Origin: a virus
DNA: 30,928 nucleotides
IMG/VR virus record: IMGVR_UViG_3300027668_000061
Coordinates: 1 to 30,928 of that record
Strand: one strand, 5' to 3'
The notes under the pieces were generated by a model. The model did no database searches, was not told the origin of the DNA, and saw only the letters and a program-made list of their open reading frames with translations. Made by a program: the position numbers and the translations under genes. This document shows positions 7,676 through 14,561 of this stretch, one piece after another. The stretch's first letter is position 1. Every line of letters starts with the position of its first letter.

Positions 7676-8044
7676 TTAGTTATTAGATAATATAGAGTTG
7701 TACAAATACCATATCGCATCTGATTTAGTTTCGTGTTCCATAGATTCGAAATCTAAATCACCTTCCACTACATCAATGGCCCAATAATCAGTAACACAAC
7801 CATCTAACCAAAGCTCTGCAACTATCCCTTGAAACTCAACCTTGTAACCTACTCCACTCTTAGAAACCTTAAGACCATCTCTTTTCATAATGTTAGTAGA
7901 ATTGTCGTAATTCTTAATTTGAGACTTAAGACTTTTCCATTTCTTAGCAAATGAATTATACTCTGTTCCCATTGGTAACGGATTAGCTTTATAGTTAGTC
8001 TCAAGTGTTATGAACTCTTGTTTTAATGTTTCTAATGTTTTCAT
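7676..8044 (-). CDS. Hypothetical 122-aa protein
   Basis: The frame is open to 8101, but the promoter at 8079-8109 lies within that extension, so the start is taken at the ATG at 8044 (MKTLETLKQEF), preceded by AACAAATATATT. The first ~50 residues are helical; the second half is a mixed region with 'GYKVEFQGIVAELWLDG' and an acidic C-terminal part. No known domain recognised. The start region is nearly identical to that of the 62-aa gene at 14562 (shared ACAAATATATTATGAAAAC). The stop is followed by the folded element at 7604-7669. Confidence 0.7.
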   Translation of the reverse strand: MKTLETLKQEFITLETNYKANPLPMGTEYNSFAKKWKSLKSQIKNYDNSTNIMKRDGLKVSKSGVGYKVEFQGIVAELWLDGCVTDYWAIDVVEGDLDFESMEHETKSDAIWYLYNSILSNN

Positions 8045-8078
8045 AATATATTTGTTTTGTTCCGTATTATTGACACTA

Positions 8079-8109
8079 CAAATATAAAAGAATATTTTCA
8101 ATTACACAA
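8079..8109 (-). promoter_or_regulatory. Promoter with 23-bp conserved motif (site A)
   Basis: -7 box TATATTTG (8086-8079), with TTG (8109-8107) 20 bases further upstream, a good Bacteroidota promoter. The -7 box is also the end of a 23-bp motif (8101-8079): TTGAAAA, six bases, TTTATATTTG. The same motif occurs at 14771-14793 and 15943-15965. It decides the start of the downstream gene (8044). Confidence 0.6.
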
Positions 8110-8137
8110 CTTTTTAAAAGAATTTTTTCATTTATTT

Positions 8138-8159
8138 ACGAAAACTTTACGAAAACTTT
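8138..8159. repeat. Tandem 11-bp repeat
   Basis: Two direct copies of ACGAAAACTTT (8138-8148 and 8149-8159) lie just after the ParB-domain gene and about 30 bases upstream of promoter A. Could be an operator or chance in AT-rich DNA. Confidence 0.5.
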
Positions 8160-8602
8160 TATTTACCGCACATTTCACAAACGTGTTTATCATCATCATT
8201 TGTTTCGTCTTTAGGTTGTTCATCATCTAAAGGTAAATCAAAAACCGGTAAATCAACACCCCATTCAATTAGTTGTTTTACATCCCATTCATTTGCTAAA
8301 ATATCCCAATCCCATTCACCAAACCCGGAATTGTCTTTTATTATAAACTCGCGTTTTTGCGCTTCAGTCAATCCGCTTTCAATATGAATAGGAATTTCAA
8401 ACAACCCGGCCGATTTGCAAGCCTTTAAACGCATATTTCCGCCTAATATTGTCATTGTTTCATCAACAACAATTGGCCGAATATTCATCATCCAAGGAGA
8501 TTTTTTAATTGACTGAACTAATAGCTTAAATTTTGCGTCTTTAATAAAACGAGGATTGCCGGGCGTTTCATTAATAGTTTTTATATTAACTAATTTTATC
8601 AA
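8159..8602 (-). CDS. ParB/sulfiredoxin-domain protein
   Basis: 147 aa. The N-terminal ~100 residues carry the ParB N-domain pattern: 'NETPGNPRFIKD' (10-21), then 'IRPIVVDETMTILGGNMRLKA' spread over 41-61 (GGNMR is the GxxR-like nucleotide-binding box) and 'EAQKREFIIKDNSGFGEWD'. ParB-type folds bind CTP or act as nucleases; phages often carry this domain beside terminase, sometimes fused to a methyltransferase, which is missing here. The C-terminus is acidic and ends in a C-x2-C pair. It overlaps the preceding membrane-protein gene by 4 bases (ATGA). A partition role is unlikely because no ParA is present; exact function uncertain. Confidence 0.85.
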   Translation of the reverse strand: MIKLVNIKTINETPGNPRFIKDAKFKLLVQSIKKSPWMMNIRPIVVDETMTILGGNMRLKACKSAGLFEIPIHIESGLTEAQKREFIIKDNSGFGEWDWDILANEWDVKQLIEWGVDLPVFDLPLDDEQPKDETNDDDKHVCEMCGK

Positions 8603-8793
8603 TTTTTTTCTTTATACCATACAAAAGAAATTCCAACAAATAAAAACATAAATTGCAAACAATGTTCGGTTTCGTTAATTAAATCGTTTTCATCAAAATC
8701 TTCATTCATTTCAGAGTTCCAATAATTAGCGCCTAACATAAATCCATAAATAGGAAAAATTATTGTATTAAAATTAAAAATCATACGGTCCAA
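8599..8793 (-). CDS. Small membrane protein
   Basis: 64 aa with two hydrophobic stretches: 'MIFNFNTIIFPIYGFMLGA' (4-22) and 'CLQFMFLFVGISFVWY' (about 45-60), joined by an acidic loop. This suggests an inner-membrane hairpin. The start at 8793 overlaps the upstream gene by 13 bases; Met4 (8784) is an equally good start. A TATCTTTAC box (8810-8802) lies just upstream. Translation is coupled to the ParB gene by ATGA overlap. Function unknown. Confidence 0.65.
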   Translation of the reverse strand: MDRMIFNFNTIIFPIYGFMLGANYWNSEMNEDFDENDLINETEHCLQFMFLFVGISFVWYKEKN

Positions 8794-9008
8794 TATTTAT
8801 TGTAAAGATACAAATAAAGTTCCCAACACTTATTTAAGGCTTCTTCATTATTGTAGTACTTAGGAGAACAAATTTTTCTACCATTATCATTAATTTCAAC
8901 TTTTAAACCTGAATGCGAAGGGTTAATATAAACTTTTATATTATTTTTCAAACACCATTGCATGGCCTTACGGTGTTCATCGGTCACCCTATTAATTTTT
9001 TTCATCAT
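8781..9008 (-). CDS. Hypothetical 75-aa protein following the primase-helicase
   Basis: Starts at a TAATG overlap with the primase-helicase stop, so it is translated from the same message; Met2 could also serve as start. The sequence looks like one compact alpha/beta domain with 'GLKVEINDNGR' and 'NEEALNKCWELYLYLYNKY' at the end. No known family recognised. Confidence 0.7.
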   Translation of the reverse strand: MMKKINRVTDEHRKAMQWCLKNNIKVYINPSHSGLKVEINDNGRKICSPKYYNNEEALNKCWELYLYLYNKYWTV

Positions 9009-10681
9009 TAAAACGGTAAATTGTCGGTTATAACTTCAAACTTTTTATTTGCCAAATCAATATCCTTATAAATTCCGCCGGCTTCAAAATCCGGAGCAAT
9101 CTCGAATTCACCTAATTGCCCGTTTTCCTTACGCTTAACCTTTTCTATATACATTTTAACAATATCCGATTTATATTGCGTCTTTTGCCCGATACATCTA
9201 AAAACAATAATTCCGTTATAAGCCTTGTTAAAGAAATCCGCACTTCCTGAAATATCATACAACGTTGGTTTTTTATAGTTACCATTTTCAGATTCAATTT
9301 TTCTTGGATGTGCTACCAAAAATAAATGTGTGTTAGTTTGTTGGCAAAATTGCGTTATAGACGAAAGCGCTTTTCCAATATATGAATGGTCCCTTTGGGC
9401 CGAATGGTCGAGCATATTCCAAGGGTCAATGACTACAACGTTAACCCCTTTTTGAAATACTAATTCACGAAAAGAATTTAAAATCCCTTCTAAAGACAAA
9501 TTTTCTAAGTCAATTTTAATCCAAAAAAAATGGTCTTCAATAAAATCTTTTGTTTGGTTTAAATCATCGTTATTACAATTTTTTTCATTTAATTTGTTTG
9601 CAATTCTTTTAATATGGCCCTCATATGGAAATGATTCGGGTGCAAACATTGCGCATCTCATGCCGTAATTTATCGCCATGTTACAACAAATTTGGTCTAC
9701 AACGTCCGATTTACCTGAATTAGGTATTCCGGTAACAACGGTCCACTCACCAAAAGCAAGTTTAAAATAAGTATCGGAATTAGGTAAGCCTATCGAATAG
9801 TTTTTTACACCGTTTTCATTATAATTTAAAACATTTTGCCAAATATCATTTATATTTAAAACGCCTTCCAATGGAAAGTTTTTAGCACCTTTTATAAAAT
9901 TTCTTAATACTTCGCCGCCTTTAGATATTAAAACCTCGTTAGCGTCCTTAAAATCGCCAAATTCAACATATTTACACTTATATGCTCCGAACCTTCGCGC
10001 TAATTCATTACGCAATTCCAAACCGGCTTCGTCGTTATCGGTGCAAAGAATAATTTGTTTTTTATCTTTAAAGTATTCAAAACAATTATCTAAATATTCT
10101 AAACGCGCATTTCCTTTAGATGCTCCATTGGGTACACTACAAACCGAATAAATACCGGCTTCATGTAACGAAAGCGCATCCATTTCGCCTTCAACAATAT
10201 AAACCGTTTCCATTTCTGTAATATTATCCAAACCATAAAAAACAAGTTCAGCACCCGAAACCATTTTAAAATTCTTTTCCGCGTCACGAAATTTAACGTT
10301 TACTAATTCTTTATTTCTGTAATAATTAAAATTTACGGCGCGGCGTTCTTTTCCAACTTGTGGGAAATATTCTTTTGATTCGCCAATTTTCCAATGTAAT
10401 AAAGTAGCTTCCGATATTTTACGGGACGCAAACCAATTTATAAGTTCTTTACTTAAATTTACTTCAATTTTTCTTGGTTTAATATAGTCGGGTTTCTTTT
10501 GGAATTTTGTTGTACCGGACCAACCGCAATTGTGACAATTAAATAAACCTTGGTCAATATCAACCGACAATGATTTATCTCTTTTATTTTTTCTTGAATC
10601 GCTACATTTTGGGCATTTAGTTTTTAATTTTCCGGCGGATTTATTGCCGACGTCAATATTAAAATCGTTAAAAGTTTTCAT
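9008..10681 (-). CDS. DNA primase-helicase, T7 gp4/Twinkle type
   Basis: 557 aa replication enzyme. An N-terminal zinc ribbon has C23-P-K-C26 and C49-H-N-C52; the TOPRIM primase core has 'YIVEGEMDAL' (161-170, Glu164) and 'ILCTDNDEAGLEL' (211-223). A DnaB-like RecA domain follows with Walker A 'TGIPNSGKSD' (317-326), Walker B 'VNVVVIDPWNML' (413-424) and 'LFLVAHPRK' (453-461). It unwinds DNA and makes primers at the fork. It is the longest replication gene and lies downstream of the initiator. A weaker copy of the 23-bp motif sits 21 bases before its ATG. Confidence 0.95.
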   Translation of the reverse strand: MKTFNDFNIDVGNKSAGKLKTKCPKCSDSRKNKRDKSLSVDIDQGLFNCHNCGWSGTTKFQKKPDYIKPRKIEVNLSKELINWFASRKISEATLLHWKIGESKEYFPQVGKERRAVNFNYYRNKELVNVKFRDAEKNFKMVSGAELVFYGLDNITEMETVYIVEGEMDALSLHEAGIYSVCSVPNGASKGNARLEYLDNCFEYFKDKKQIILCTDNDEAGLELRNELARRFGAYKCKYVEFGDFKDANEVLISKGGEVLRNFIKGAKNFPLEGVLNINDIWQNVLNYNENGVKNYSIGLPNSDTYFKLAFGEWTVVTGIPNSGKSDVVDQICCNMAINYGMRCAMFAPESFPYEGHIKRIANKLNEKNCNNDDLNQTKDFIEDHFFWIKIDLENLSLEGILNSFRELVFQKGVNVVVIDPWNMLDHSAQRDHSYIGKALSSITQFCQQTNTHLFLVAHPRKIESENGNYKKPTLYDISGSADFFNKAYNGIIVFRCIGQKTQYKSDIVKMYIEKVKRKENGQLGEFEIAPDFEAGGIYKDIDLANKKFEVITDNLPF

Positions 10682-10701
10682 TTGTTTTGTTTTTGTTTTT
10701 G

Positions 10702-10724
10702 CTAAAGTAAAAGAATTTTTTTAA
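10702..10724 (-). promoter_or_regulatory. Degenerate copy of the 23-bp motif (site D)
   Basis: On the minus strand TTAAAAA, six bases, TTTACTTTAG: two mismatches to the motif shared by 8079-8101, 14771-14793 and 15943-15965, and the middle AATTCT is identical to site B. It lies 21-43 bases before the primase-helicase ATG. The final A in place of T in TTTG weakens it as a promoter. Confidence 0.35.
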
Positions 10725-10739
10725 TTACATAATATTTAT

Positions 10740-11078
10740 TTATAAAAGTTTGTCAAAAAATACAATTCCTTTTTTACGGACAATTTCTATATTAGAAATA
10801 AATTTATCTACAAAGTCACTTAGTAAAATATTGTCGTCTTCGCTTAAACTTGCTAATTGTTTAATCATCCGTTCTTTTCGTTTTGAAGCGTTTTGAAAAA
10901 ATTCTTCGTCATGTAACATGCATTTATCTACTATTTTATTCACATTTGATTCAATAGAATTTCTAAATAAATTAGCTTTATTTTTTACGGGTCCTTTTAA
11001 ATTATAATCGTCCATTGTTGCAATAATTAAATCTAATAATAAGACTAATTCTAAGCCTTTTTTTAATTCTCTATTCAT
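10740..11078 (-). CDS. Hypothetical helical protein in the replication block
   Basis: 112 aa, mainly alpha-helical, with a Leu/Ile-rich N-terminus ('GLELVLLLDLIIATMDDY') that is amphipathic rather than clearly transmembrane, and a basic centre ('ASKRKERMIKQLASL'). It starts 2 bases after the preceding nuclease-like gene and ends 58 bases before the primase-helicase. No family recognised; context suggests an accessory replication role. Confidence 0.65.
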   Translation of the reverse strand: MNRELKKGLELVLLLDLIIATMDDYNLKGPVKNKANLFRNSIESNVNKIVDKCMLHDEEFFQNASKRKERMIKQLASLSEDDNILLSDFVDKFISNIEIVRKKGIVFFDKLL

Positions 11079-11080
11079 TT

Positions 11081-11500
11081 TTAATATTTTATAAATTTAA
11101 ATTTGTTTTTAGTTATATCATTTACATAGTAAGCCATTAATTCAATATCATTTGACGAACCTTTTCGCGGTTTACGTCCGCCAATTTTTATCTCACCTTT
11201 TAAATCTTTTACTTCGGAGAATATAATGCCATCAAAACACGCCCAAATAATAACGGGATTTATTTTTTTATCTAATAACTTAGTTAATTTTTTTACTGAA
11301 ATGGGTAAAGGAAATGAATTGTCTATATTTCTCAATCTACCTTTAACTTCAACAAAAGCCAAAATAGCTCCTTTAAGGTCATAAACTATAAAATCAATAT
11401 CATTGCGACCCAACTTTTTAAAAGTACCGTTAAAGGGTTTTAAAAACGCTTTAATGGCTTTGTTTTCCCTTTCAATATCTTTTTGATTTTCAAATCTCAT
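11081..11500 (-). CDS. PD-(D/E)XK-fold nuclease-like protein
   Basis: 139 aa. The core 'GRNDIDFIVYDLKGAILAF' followed by 'VEVKGR' gives Asp34/Asp36 and Glu51-x-Lys53, the D...ExK signature of the PD-(D/E)XK fold, with an N-terminal helix rich in Glu. Proteins of this shape include Holliday junction resolvases and restriction-type nucleases. It lies between the initiator (1-bp gap) and a helical protein in the replication block, so a role in resolving or processing replication DNA is plausible. Substrate unknown. Confidence 0.72.
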   Translation of the reverse strand: MRFENQKDIERENKAIKAFLKPFNGTFKKLGRNDIDFIVYDLKGAILAFVEVKGRLRNIDNSFPLPISVKKLTKLLDKKINPVIIWACFDGIIFSEVKDLKGEIKIGGRKPRKGSSNDIELMAYYVNDITKNKFKFIKY

Positions 11501-11501
11501 T

Positions 11502-12425
11502 TTATTTATTTTTAATTACATAATCTTTTAATTCATTAAATTCGTTTGTGTGCATTAATTGTTTAATATGAAATTCAAATAATTGACCGCCTTTTGTTTT
11601 TGCGCCTAATTCTTTATTTCCGTCGGCCGGACTATTATAAATAAAGTATTCAATAATTCCTTTTACTTTTGAATATCCAACGGGTTTTGTTTTTGCCTTT
11701 TGATTTAACATAAATCTATCAATATATTTAATACCGTTTTTATCTAAATTTCTAAATTTTAAAATACTTAAAAAATTAGTTTGCCAAAAGTCATCATTTC
11801 GAAGTGATTTTGTAACCTCGTAAACATCCCTTAAATCATATTTATCAATTCTTTGTATTTTATCTAAACAATCCAACCATTTATTTTTTTGTGTTTCGCC
11901 TTTTGGTTTATATTGATTAGGAAATAATTTTATAAAATGCGGAAATGCCTTAATTATCATTTCATTGTATAATGGCGTTTTTGATTTTATAGTTGTTTGT
12001 ACTTTAGTATTTCTTTTATTAGTTATTACATTAGTGTTTATAGTATTACTTTGTTGCGGATTAACCGGGTCCGGTTTTACCGCCGCGGTTTTTCCGGTTA
12101 CGGTTTTTCCGGTTGCGGTGATTTTCTTAGGCTTATCGTTTAAATAATAATTATAACCGGCAAATTTTCCACCCGTTCTTAACTCCTTACGAACTAAAAA
12201 ACCTTCTTTTATTAATTCTTTTATTCGTTTATTAATGGCGTCTTTTCCGTCTTTAAAATGGCCACATATAAATTGAACCGTCATTTCCGTTTTTGCATCA
12301 TGTGAAAAAAGCCAACAATATAAACCGGTTGCACTTGCTGATATTTCTTTGTGCCTAAAAATATTATTAGGTACAATTGTAAATCTTGAAAATTTCTTTG
12401 GTTTGTAAATTTTGTTTATTTCCAT
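11502..12425 (-). CDS. Phage replication initiator with winged HTH
   Basis: 307 aa. Residues ~10-95 form a replisome-organizer-type winged HTH: 'FTIVPNNIFRHKEISASATG' (16-35), 'LYCWLFSH', and 'INKRIKELIKEGFLVRKEL'. A Lys/Thr-rich linker (~98-150, with TGKTV-TGKTA repeats) joins a C-terminal helical domain ('DFWQTNFLSILKFRNLDKNG') reminiscent of DnaD-like or Rep C-domains. The linker DNA contains iteron-like repeats (12086-12114), suggesting that, as in lambda O, the origin lies inside the gene. A folded leader precedes it. It probably loads the primase-helicase encoded downstream. Confidence 0.78.
   Translation of the reverse strand: MEINKIYKPKKFSRFTIVPNNIFRHKEISASATGLYCWLFSHDAKTEMTVQFICGHFKDGKDAINKRIKELIKEGFLVRKELRTGGKFAGYNYYLNDKPKKITATGKTVTGKTAAVKPDPVNPQQSNTINTNVITNKRNTKVQTTIKSKTPLYNEMIIKAFPHFIKLFPNQYKPKGETQKNKWLDCLDKIQRIDKYDLRDVYEVTKSLRNDDFWQTNFLSILKFRNLDKNGIKYIDRFMLNQKAKTKPVGYSKVKGIIEYFIYNSPADGNKELGAKTKGGQLFEFHIKQLMHTNEFNELKDYVIKNK
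12061..12170. repeat. Iteron-like repeats inside the initiator gene (candidate origin)
   Basis: On the minus strand AACCGGAAAAACCG occurs twice at a 15-bp period (12114-12101 and 12099-12086). Related AACCGG or ACCGG words lie on both sides (about 12150-12160 and 12061-12080). These are GC-rich blocks in an AT-rich gene, and a very AT-rich stretch (about 11940-12060) follows, a layout like lambda-type origins placed within the initiator gene. Confidence 0.5.
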
Positions 12426-12441
12426 ATTTTAATAAAAGTAA

Positions 12442-12485
12442 AACCCTATCAATTCAGCGGTCGCGGGCGCTTCATCAATAGGATT
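12442..12485 (-). other. Folded GC-rich leader of the initiator gene
   Basis: On the minus strand AATCCTAT (12485-12478) pairs with ATAGGGTT (12449-12442), 8 bp with one G-U; inside, AGCG (71-68) pairs with CGCT (59-56) around the loop CCCGCGAC, leaving an internal loop TGATGA / GAATTG. It lies 17 bases before the initiator ATG and downstream of a TATATTTG box. It could control translation of the initiator, or be an origin element. A frame of 18 codons without a start passes through it. Confidence 0.45.
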
Positions 12486-12524
12486 CCATTAATTTTTTTT
12501 ACGATATCCACGACAATATCACAA

Positions 12525-12532
12525 CAAATATA
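12525..12532 (-). promoter_or_regulatory. Candidate promoter for the initiator, TATATTTG
   Basis: Exact TAnnTTTG, 100 bases before the initiator ATG and just after the stop of the 81-aa gene. The upstream bases (AAATATCTTTATATTTG) resemble the 23-bp motif with one base missing. No TTG element at -33. It would give a long leader containing the fold at 12442-12485. Confidence 0.35.
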
Positions 12533-12543
12533 AAGATATTTCT

Positions 12544-12789
12544 TTATAAAGTGTAATTATTCTTTACAGAATCACAAAAAGTTCGTAATTCTTTAAATAT
12601 TTTTTTTAACTCGTTTATATCAATAAAAGTATCTTCATACTTATACCAAAGTAACTCAATAAACAAGTCAAATTCAACCCTTGTTGTGGAACCTACATAC
12701 TCGTAAGTTACTGCAATACCTTCCGGCGCGGATTGAGTCCATCTAATTTTTTGATTGGTATTATCAAAATAAACATCATTATATTTCAT
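12544..12789 (-). CDS. Hypothetical 81-aa protein
   Basis: Unrecognised. The first half is beta-rich and aromatic ('IRWTQSAPEGIAVTYEYVG'), the second half a helix-rich segment ('DINELKKIFKELRTFCDSV'). ATG start 11 bases after the VRR-NUC gene with no SD sequence. It is the last gene before the 118-bp leader region of the initiator. Confidence 0.65.
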   Translation of the reverse strand: MKYNDVYFDNTNQKIRWTQSAPEGIAVTYEYVGSTTRVEFDLFIELLWYKYEDTFIDINELKKIFKELRTFCDSVKNNYTL

Positions 12790-12800
12790 TTTATTTAATT

Positions 12801-13178
12801 TTAAATTTCATTGTTAAAATAATCGTCAATTGTTTTTATACAATCATCGAAATTATTATGCCAATTAACCGCCCAATTACTATTTTCAAGCCATTTAAGC
12901 CAATCTTTTTGATTTGGTGTCGGTTTATTATACTTATATTTTAATTCAAGCGCTAATCCGTTTTTATTTTTATTTGGTGTAAAAATTAACAAGTCAGGAA
13001 TTCCGGGTTTTGCTCCTAAATATTTCATTTTATATTGTTCAAAAGGAGTTCGTTTACCTTCATTCATTGGATGCGTAAAAATAACTTTAGGATATTGCAT
13101 TTTAATATAATTCATAACGGCACGTTGCAATAAATCTTCGCCTTTTAAATATTTTTCAAACGGATTTATTTTTGCCAT
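12801..13178 (-). CDS. VRR-NUC domain nuclease
   Basis: 125 aa. Glu14, 'KPGIPDLLIF' (57-66, Asp62) and 'LALELK' (75-80, Glu78-x-Lys80) followed by 'PTPNQKDWLKWL' with Gln90 match the stand-alone VRR-NUC nucleases, a PD-(D/E)XK branch common in phages near replication genes, where they process branched DNA. It follows the DnaA-IV protein gene by 46 bases and is oriented with the recombination genes. Length is normal for the stand-alone type. Confidence 0.9.
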   Translation of the reverse strand: MAKINPFEKYLKGEDLLQRAVMNYIKMQYPKVIFTHPMNEGKRTPFEQYKMKYLGAKPGIPDLLIFTPNKNKNGLALELKYKYNKPTPNQKDWLKWLENSNWAVNWHNNFDDCIKTIDDYFNNEI

Positions 13179-13224
13179 TATAAAACGTTTTTTAAAGTTT
13201 GTATAATTAATTTTATTTCTTTTA

Positions 13225-13620
13225 TCATTTCTTATTTTTTAATTGTTTTTTTAAACTTAAAACCTCATCCGTTAATATTTCATTTGCAATTTTAAGAAAT
13301 TTATATTTTAATAACAATTTTTCTTCTGTTAGTTTTTCAACGCTAATCTCGTTAAAAAGCAAAACTTCTAATTTTTCAAACTCATTTTTAAAATGCAAAT
13401 CGGAATTAACCCAATTATCAAAATTTTGCATTGAATAAACAACCGAAGAATGGTCCCTATTAACAATTGAACCAATTCGTTGTAGTGTGTGTCCGGTTTT
13501 TTCTCGTGCAAACCAATAAAATACTGCGCGGGACATTACATCCCGGCGTTTTCTTGAATTTAGTGAAATATCAACGTTAAAATGTTGATTTACTTTTTTT
13601 ATTAAAAATTCTAACTCCAT
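13225..13620 (-). CDS. DnaA domain IV-like DNA-binding protein
   Basis: 131 aa without any ATPase domain. Residues 22-70 match the DnaA C-terminal DNA-binding signature: 'SRKRRDVMSRAVFYWFARE' (22-40), 'LQRIGSIVNRDHSSVVYSM' (46-64), including the NRDHSSV motif that contacts the DnaA box in host DnaA. A charged C-terminal helix pair (75-131) replaces the rest. It is placed between the exonuclease and VRR-NUC genes (2-bp gap to the exonuclease). It may bind DnaA-box-like sites in the phage or host origin, either to recruit replication proteins or to compete with DnaA. Confidence 0.85.
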   Translation of the reverse strand: MELEFLIKKVNQHFNVDISLNSRKRRDVMSRAVFYWFAREKTGHTLQRIGSIVNRDHSSVVYSMQNFDNWVNSDLHFKNEFEKLEVLLFNEISVEKLTEEKLLLKYKFLKIANEILTDEVLSLKKQLKNKK

Positions 13621-13622
13621 AT

Positions 13623-14384
13623 TTATAAAACTAAACTTCCGTCATCATTAAAATCATTCCAATTGTAACCCGAAATTATACCCGTTTCTACGTATATTTT
13701 CCAATCGTTAAAGGCCCTTTTCCAACCCTTACGCCCTTGTTCAATCATTTCATTACTCAAACCATAAACCTCAACCGAAAACGGATAATTTGTTTCAACG
13801 GCAATAAAACGAAAGTTTTCCGCCGGAACTCCTAACATATCCGAATAAAACGCCGCTTGTAGGTGATAGCCATATTTATAAACATCCCTTTTAAATGCCA
13901 TCGGTGCGTTATCTTGGCACGTTTTAACATCTGAAATAAAGTTTTCTATTCTATTCAAAGCGTCGGGCCTTATTCGTACATCAATATTTTCATGTTTTTT
14001 ATAGTGTGACAATTCAATTTCGCCTTGACAATATTTTTGCGCCAAATCGTGATTTCTAAAGTTCTTTAATATTTTCGTGATTTTATCGTGTTCTTCTAAA
14101 GCTAATAATAATTTACCATCCGATTTTTTTGTTTCAATTTCAAACGCTTCTTTTCCGGCTTTTGTACGCCTATCTATTTTTGGCATTACATGATAATCTT
14201 TGTAATACAATTCAGGCTCTAACATAGCGCAATGAACCGCAGAACCTAAAGCCATCGCCGAAGATTCAAAACGTTTTTGATTTAAGAAATGATAAACCGA
14301 TTTTTTAAATATTGTTTTTAAACCTGAAGCGCTAATTCCGGGTGACGAATGATAAATTTCGTTACTGTCAAATAATGTTTTCAT
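13623..14384 (-). CDS. RecE/YqaJ-type exonuclease (PD-(D/E)XK)
   Basis: 253 aa. 'SSAMALGSAVHCAMLEPE' (41-58) gives the family's G-x-x-x-H motif; 'VRIRPDALNR' (136-145, Asp141), 'FISDVKTCQDN' (149-159, Asp152 and Lys154) and 'YGYHLQAAFYSDMLG' (171-185, Gln176, Tyr180) complete the RecE-like active site. It degrades one strand of double-stranded DNA ends to give tails for the ERF annealing protein encoded upstream, a two-gene phage recombination system. It overlaps the preceding coiled-coil gene by ATGA. Confidence 0.9.
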   Translation of the reverse strand: MKTLFDSNEIYHSSPGISASGLKTIFKKSVYHFLNQKRFESSAMALGSAVHCAMLEPELYYKDYHVMPKIDRRTKAGKEAFEIETKKSDGKLLLALEEHDKITKILKNFRNHDLAQKYCQGEIELSHYKKHENIDVRIRPDALNRIENFISDVKTCQDNAPMAFKRDVYKYGYHLQAAFYSDMLGVPAENFRFIAVETNYPFSVEVYGLSNEMIEQGRKGWKRAFNDWKIYVETGIISGYNWNDFNDDGSLVL

Positions 14385-14506
14385 GATTCTTTTTTTTGTT
14401 CGCCCAAAATATAATTATTTTGTTCGGTTACGGTTTGTTCTAATTCATTTATTCTTTTTTCTAAGGCTTGAACCCTATATTCTAAAAATTCAACTAATTT
14501 TTCCAT
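14381..14506 (-). CDS. 41-aa coiled-coil peptide
   Basis: ATG at 14506 (MEKLVEFLEYRVQALEKRIN) and stop overlapping the exonuclease start (ATGA), so translation is coupled. Leu/Val/Ile heptads run through residues 4-28, a clear short coiled coil. The leader is A-rich (AAATAAAAACAAAAACAAATATC). Too short for a family call; may be an adaptor for the nuclease. Confidence 0.7.
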   Translation of the reverse strand: MEKLVEFLEYRVQALEKRINELEQTVTEQNNYILGEQKKES

Positions 14507-14536
14507 GATATTTGTTTTTGTTTTTATTTATACTTA

Positions 14537-14558
14537 ACGGGATATCGAACCCCGGTTT
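14537..14558 (-). other. T-arm-like GC-rich hairpin
   Basis: On the minus strand AACCGGGGTTCGATATCCCGTT can form CGGGG/TCCCG around TTCGATA, which copies the T-arm of a tRNA apart from a G-U closing pair. It lies right after the stop of the 62-aa gene, where the 7604-7669 element lies after the 122-aa gene. No full tRNA can be drawn around it. Confidence 0.45.
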
Positions 14559-14561
14559 TAT

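Noticed and set aside
8045-8101. N-terminal extension of the 122-aa protein (19 residues)
   Set aside because: The extension overlaps the -7 box and the 23-bp promoter motif, so it would not be in the message from that promoter.
8159-8602. Plasmid-type partition system based on the ParB-like protein
   Set aside because: No ParA-type ATPase or parS-like site cluster is present; the protein is short and lies beside packaging genes, as in many phages.
10099-10287. 62-aa minus-strand frame inside the primase-helicase gene
   Set aside because: Lies within the TOPRIM-coding region in another frame; no independent support.
12442-12485. Archaeal-style C/D box (TGATGA...CTGA)
   Set aside because: The words are there, but the D-like box is not next to the stem and such RNAs are not expected in bacterial viruses.
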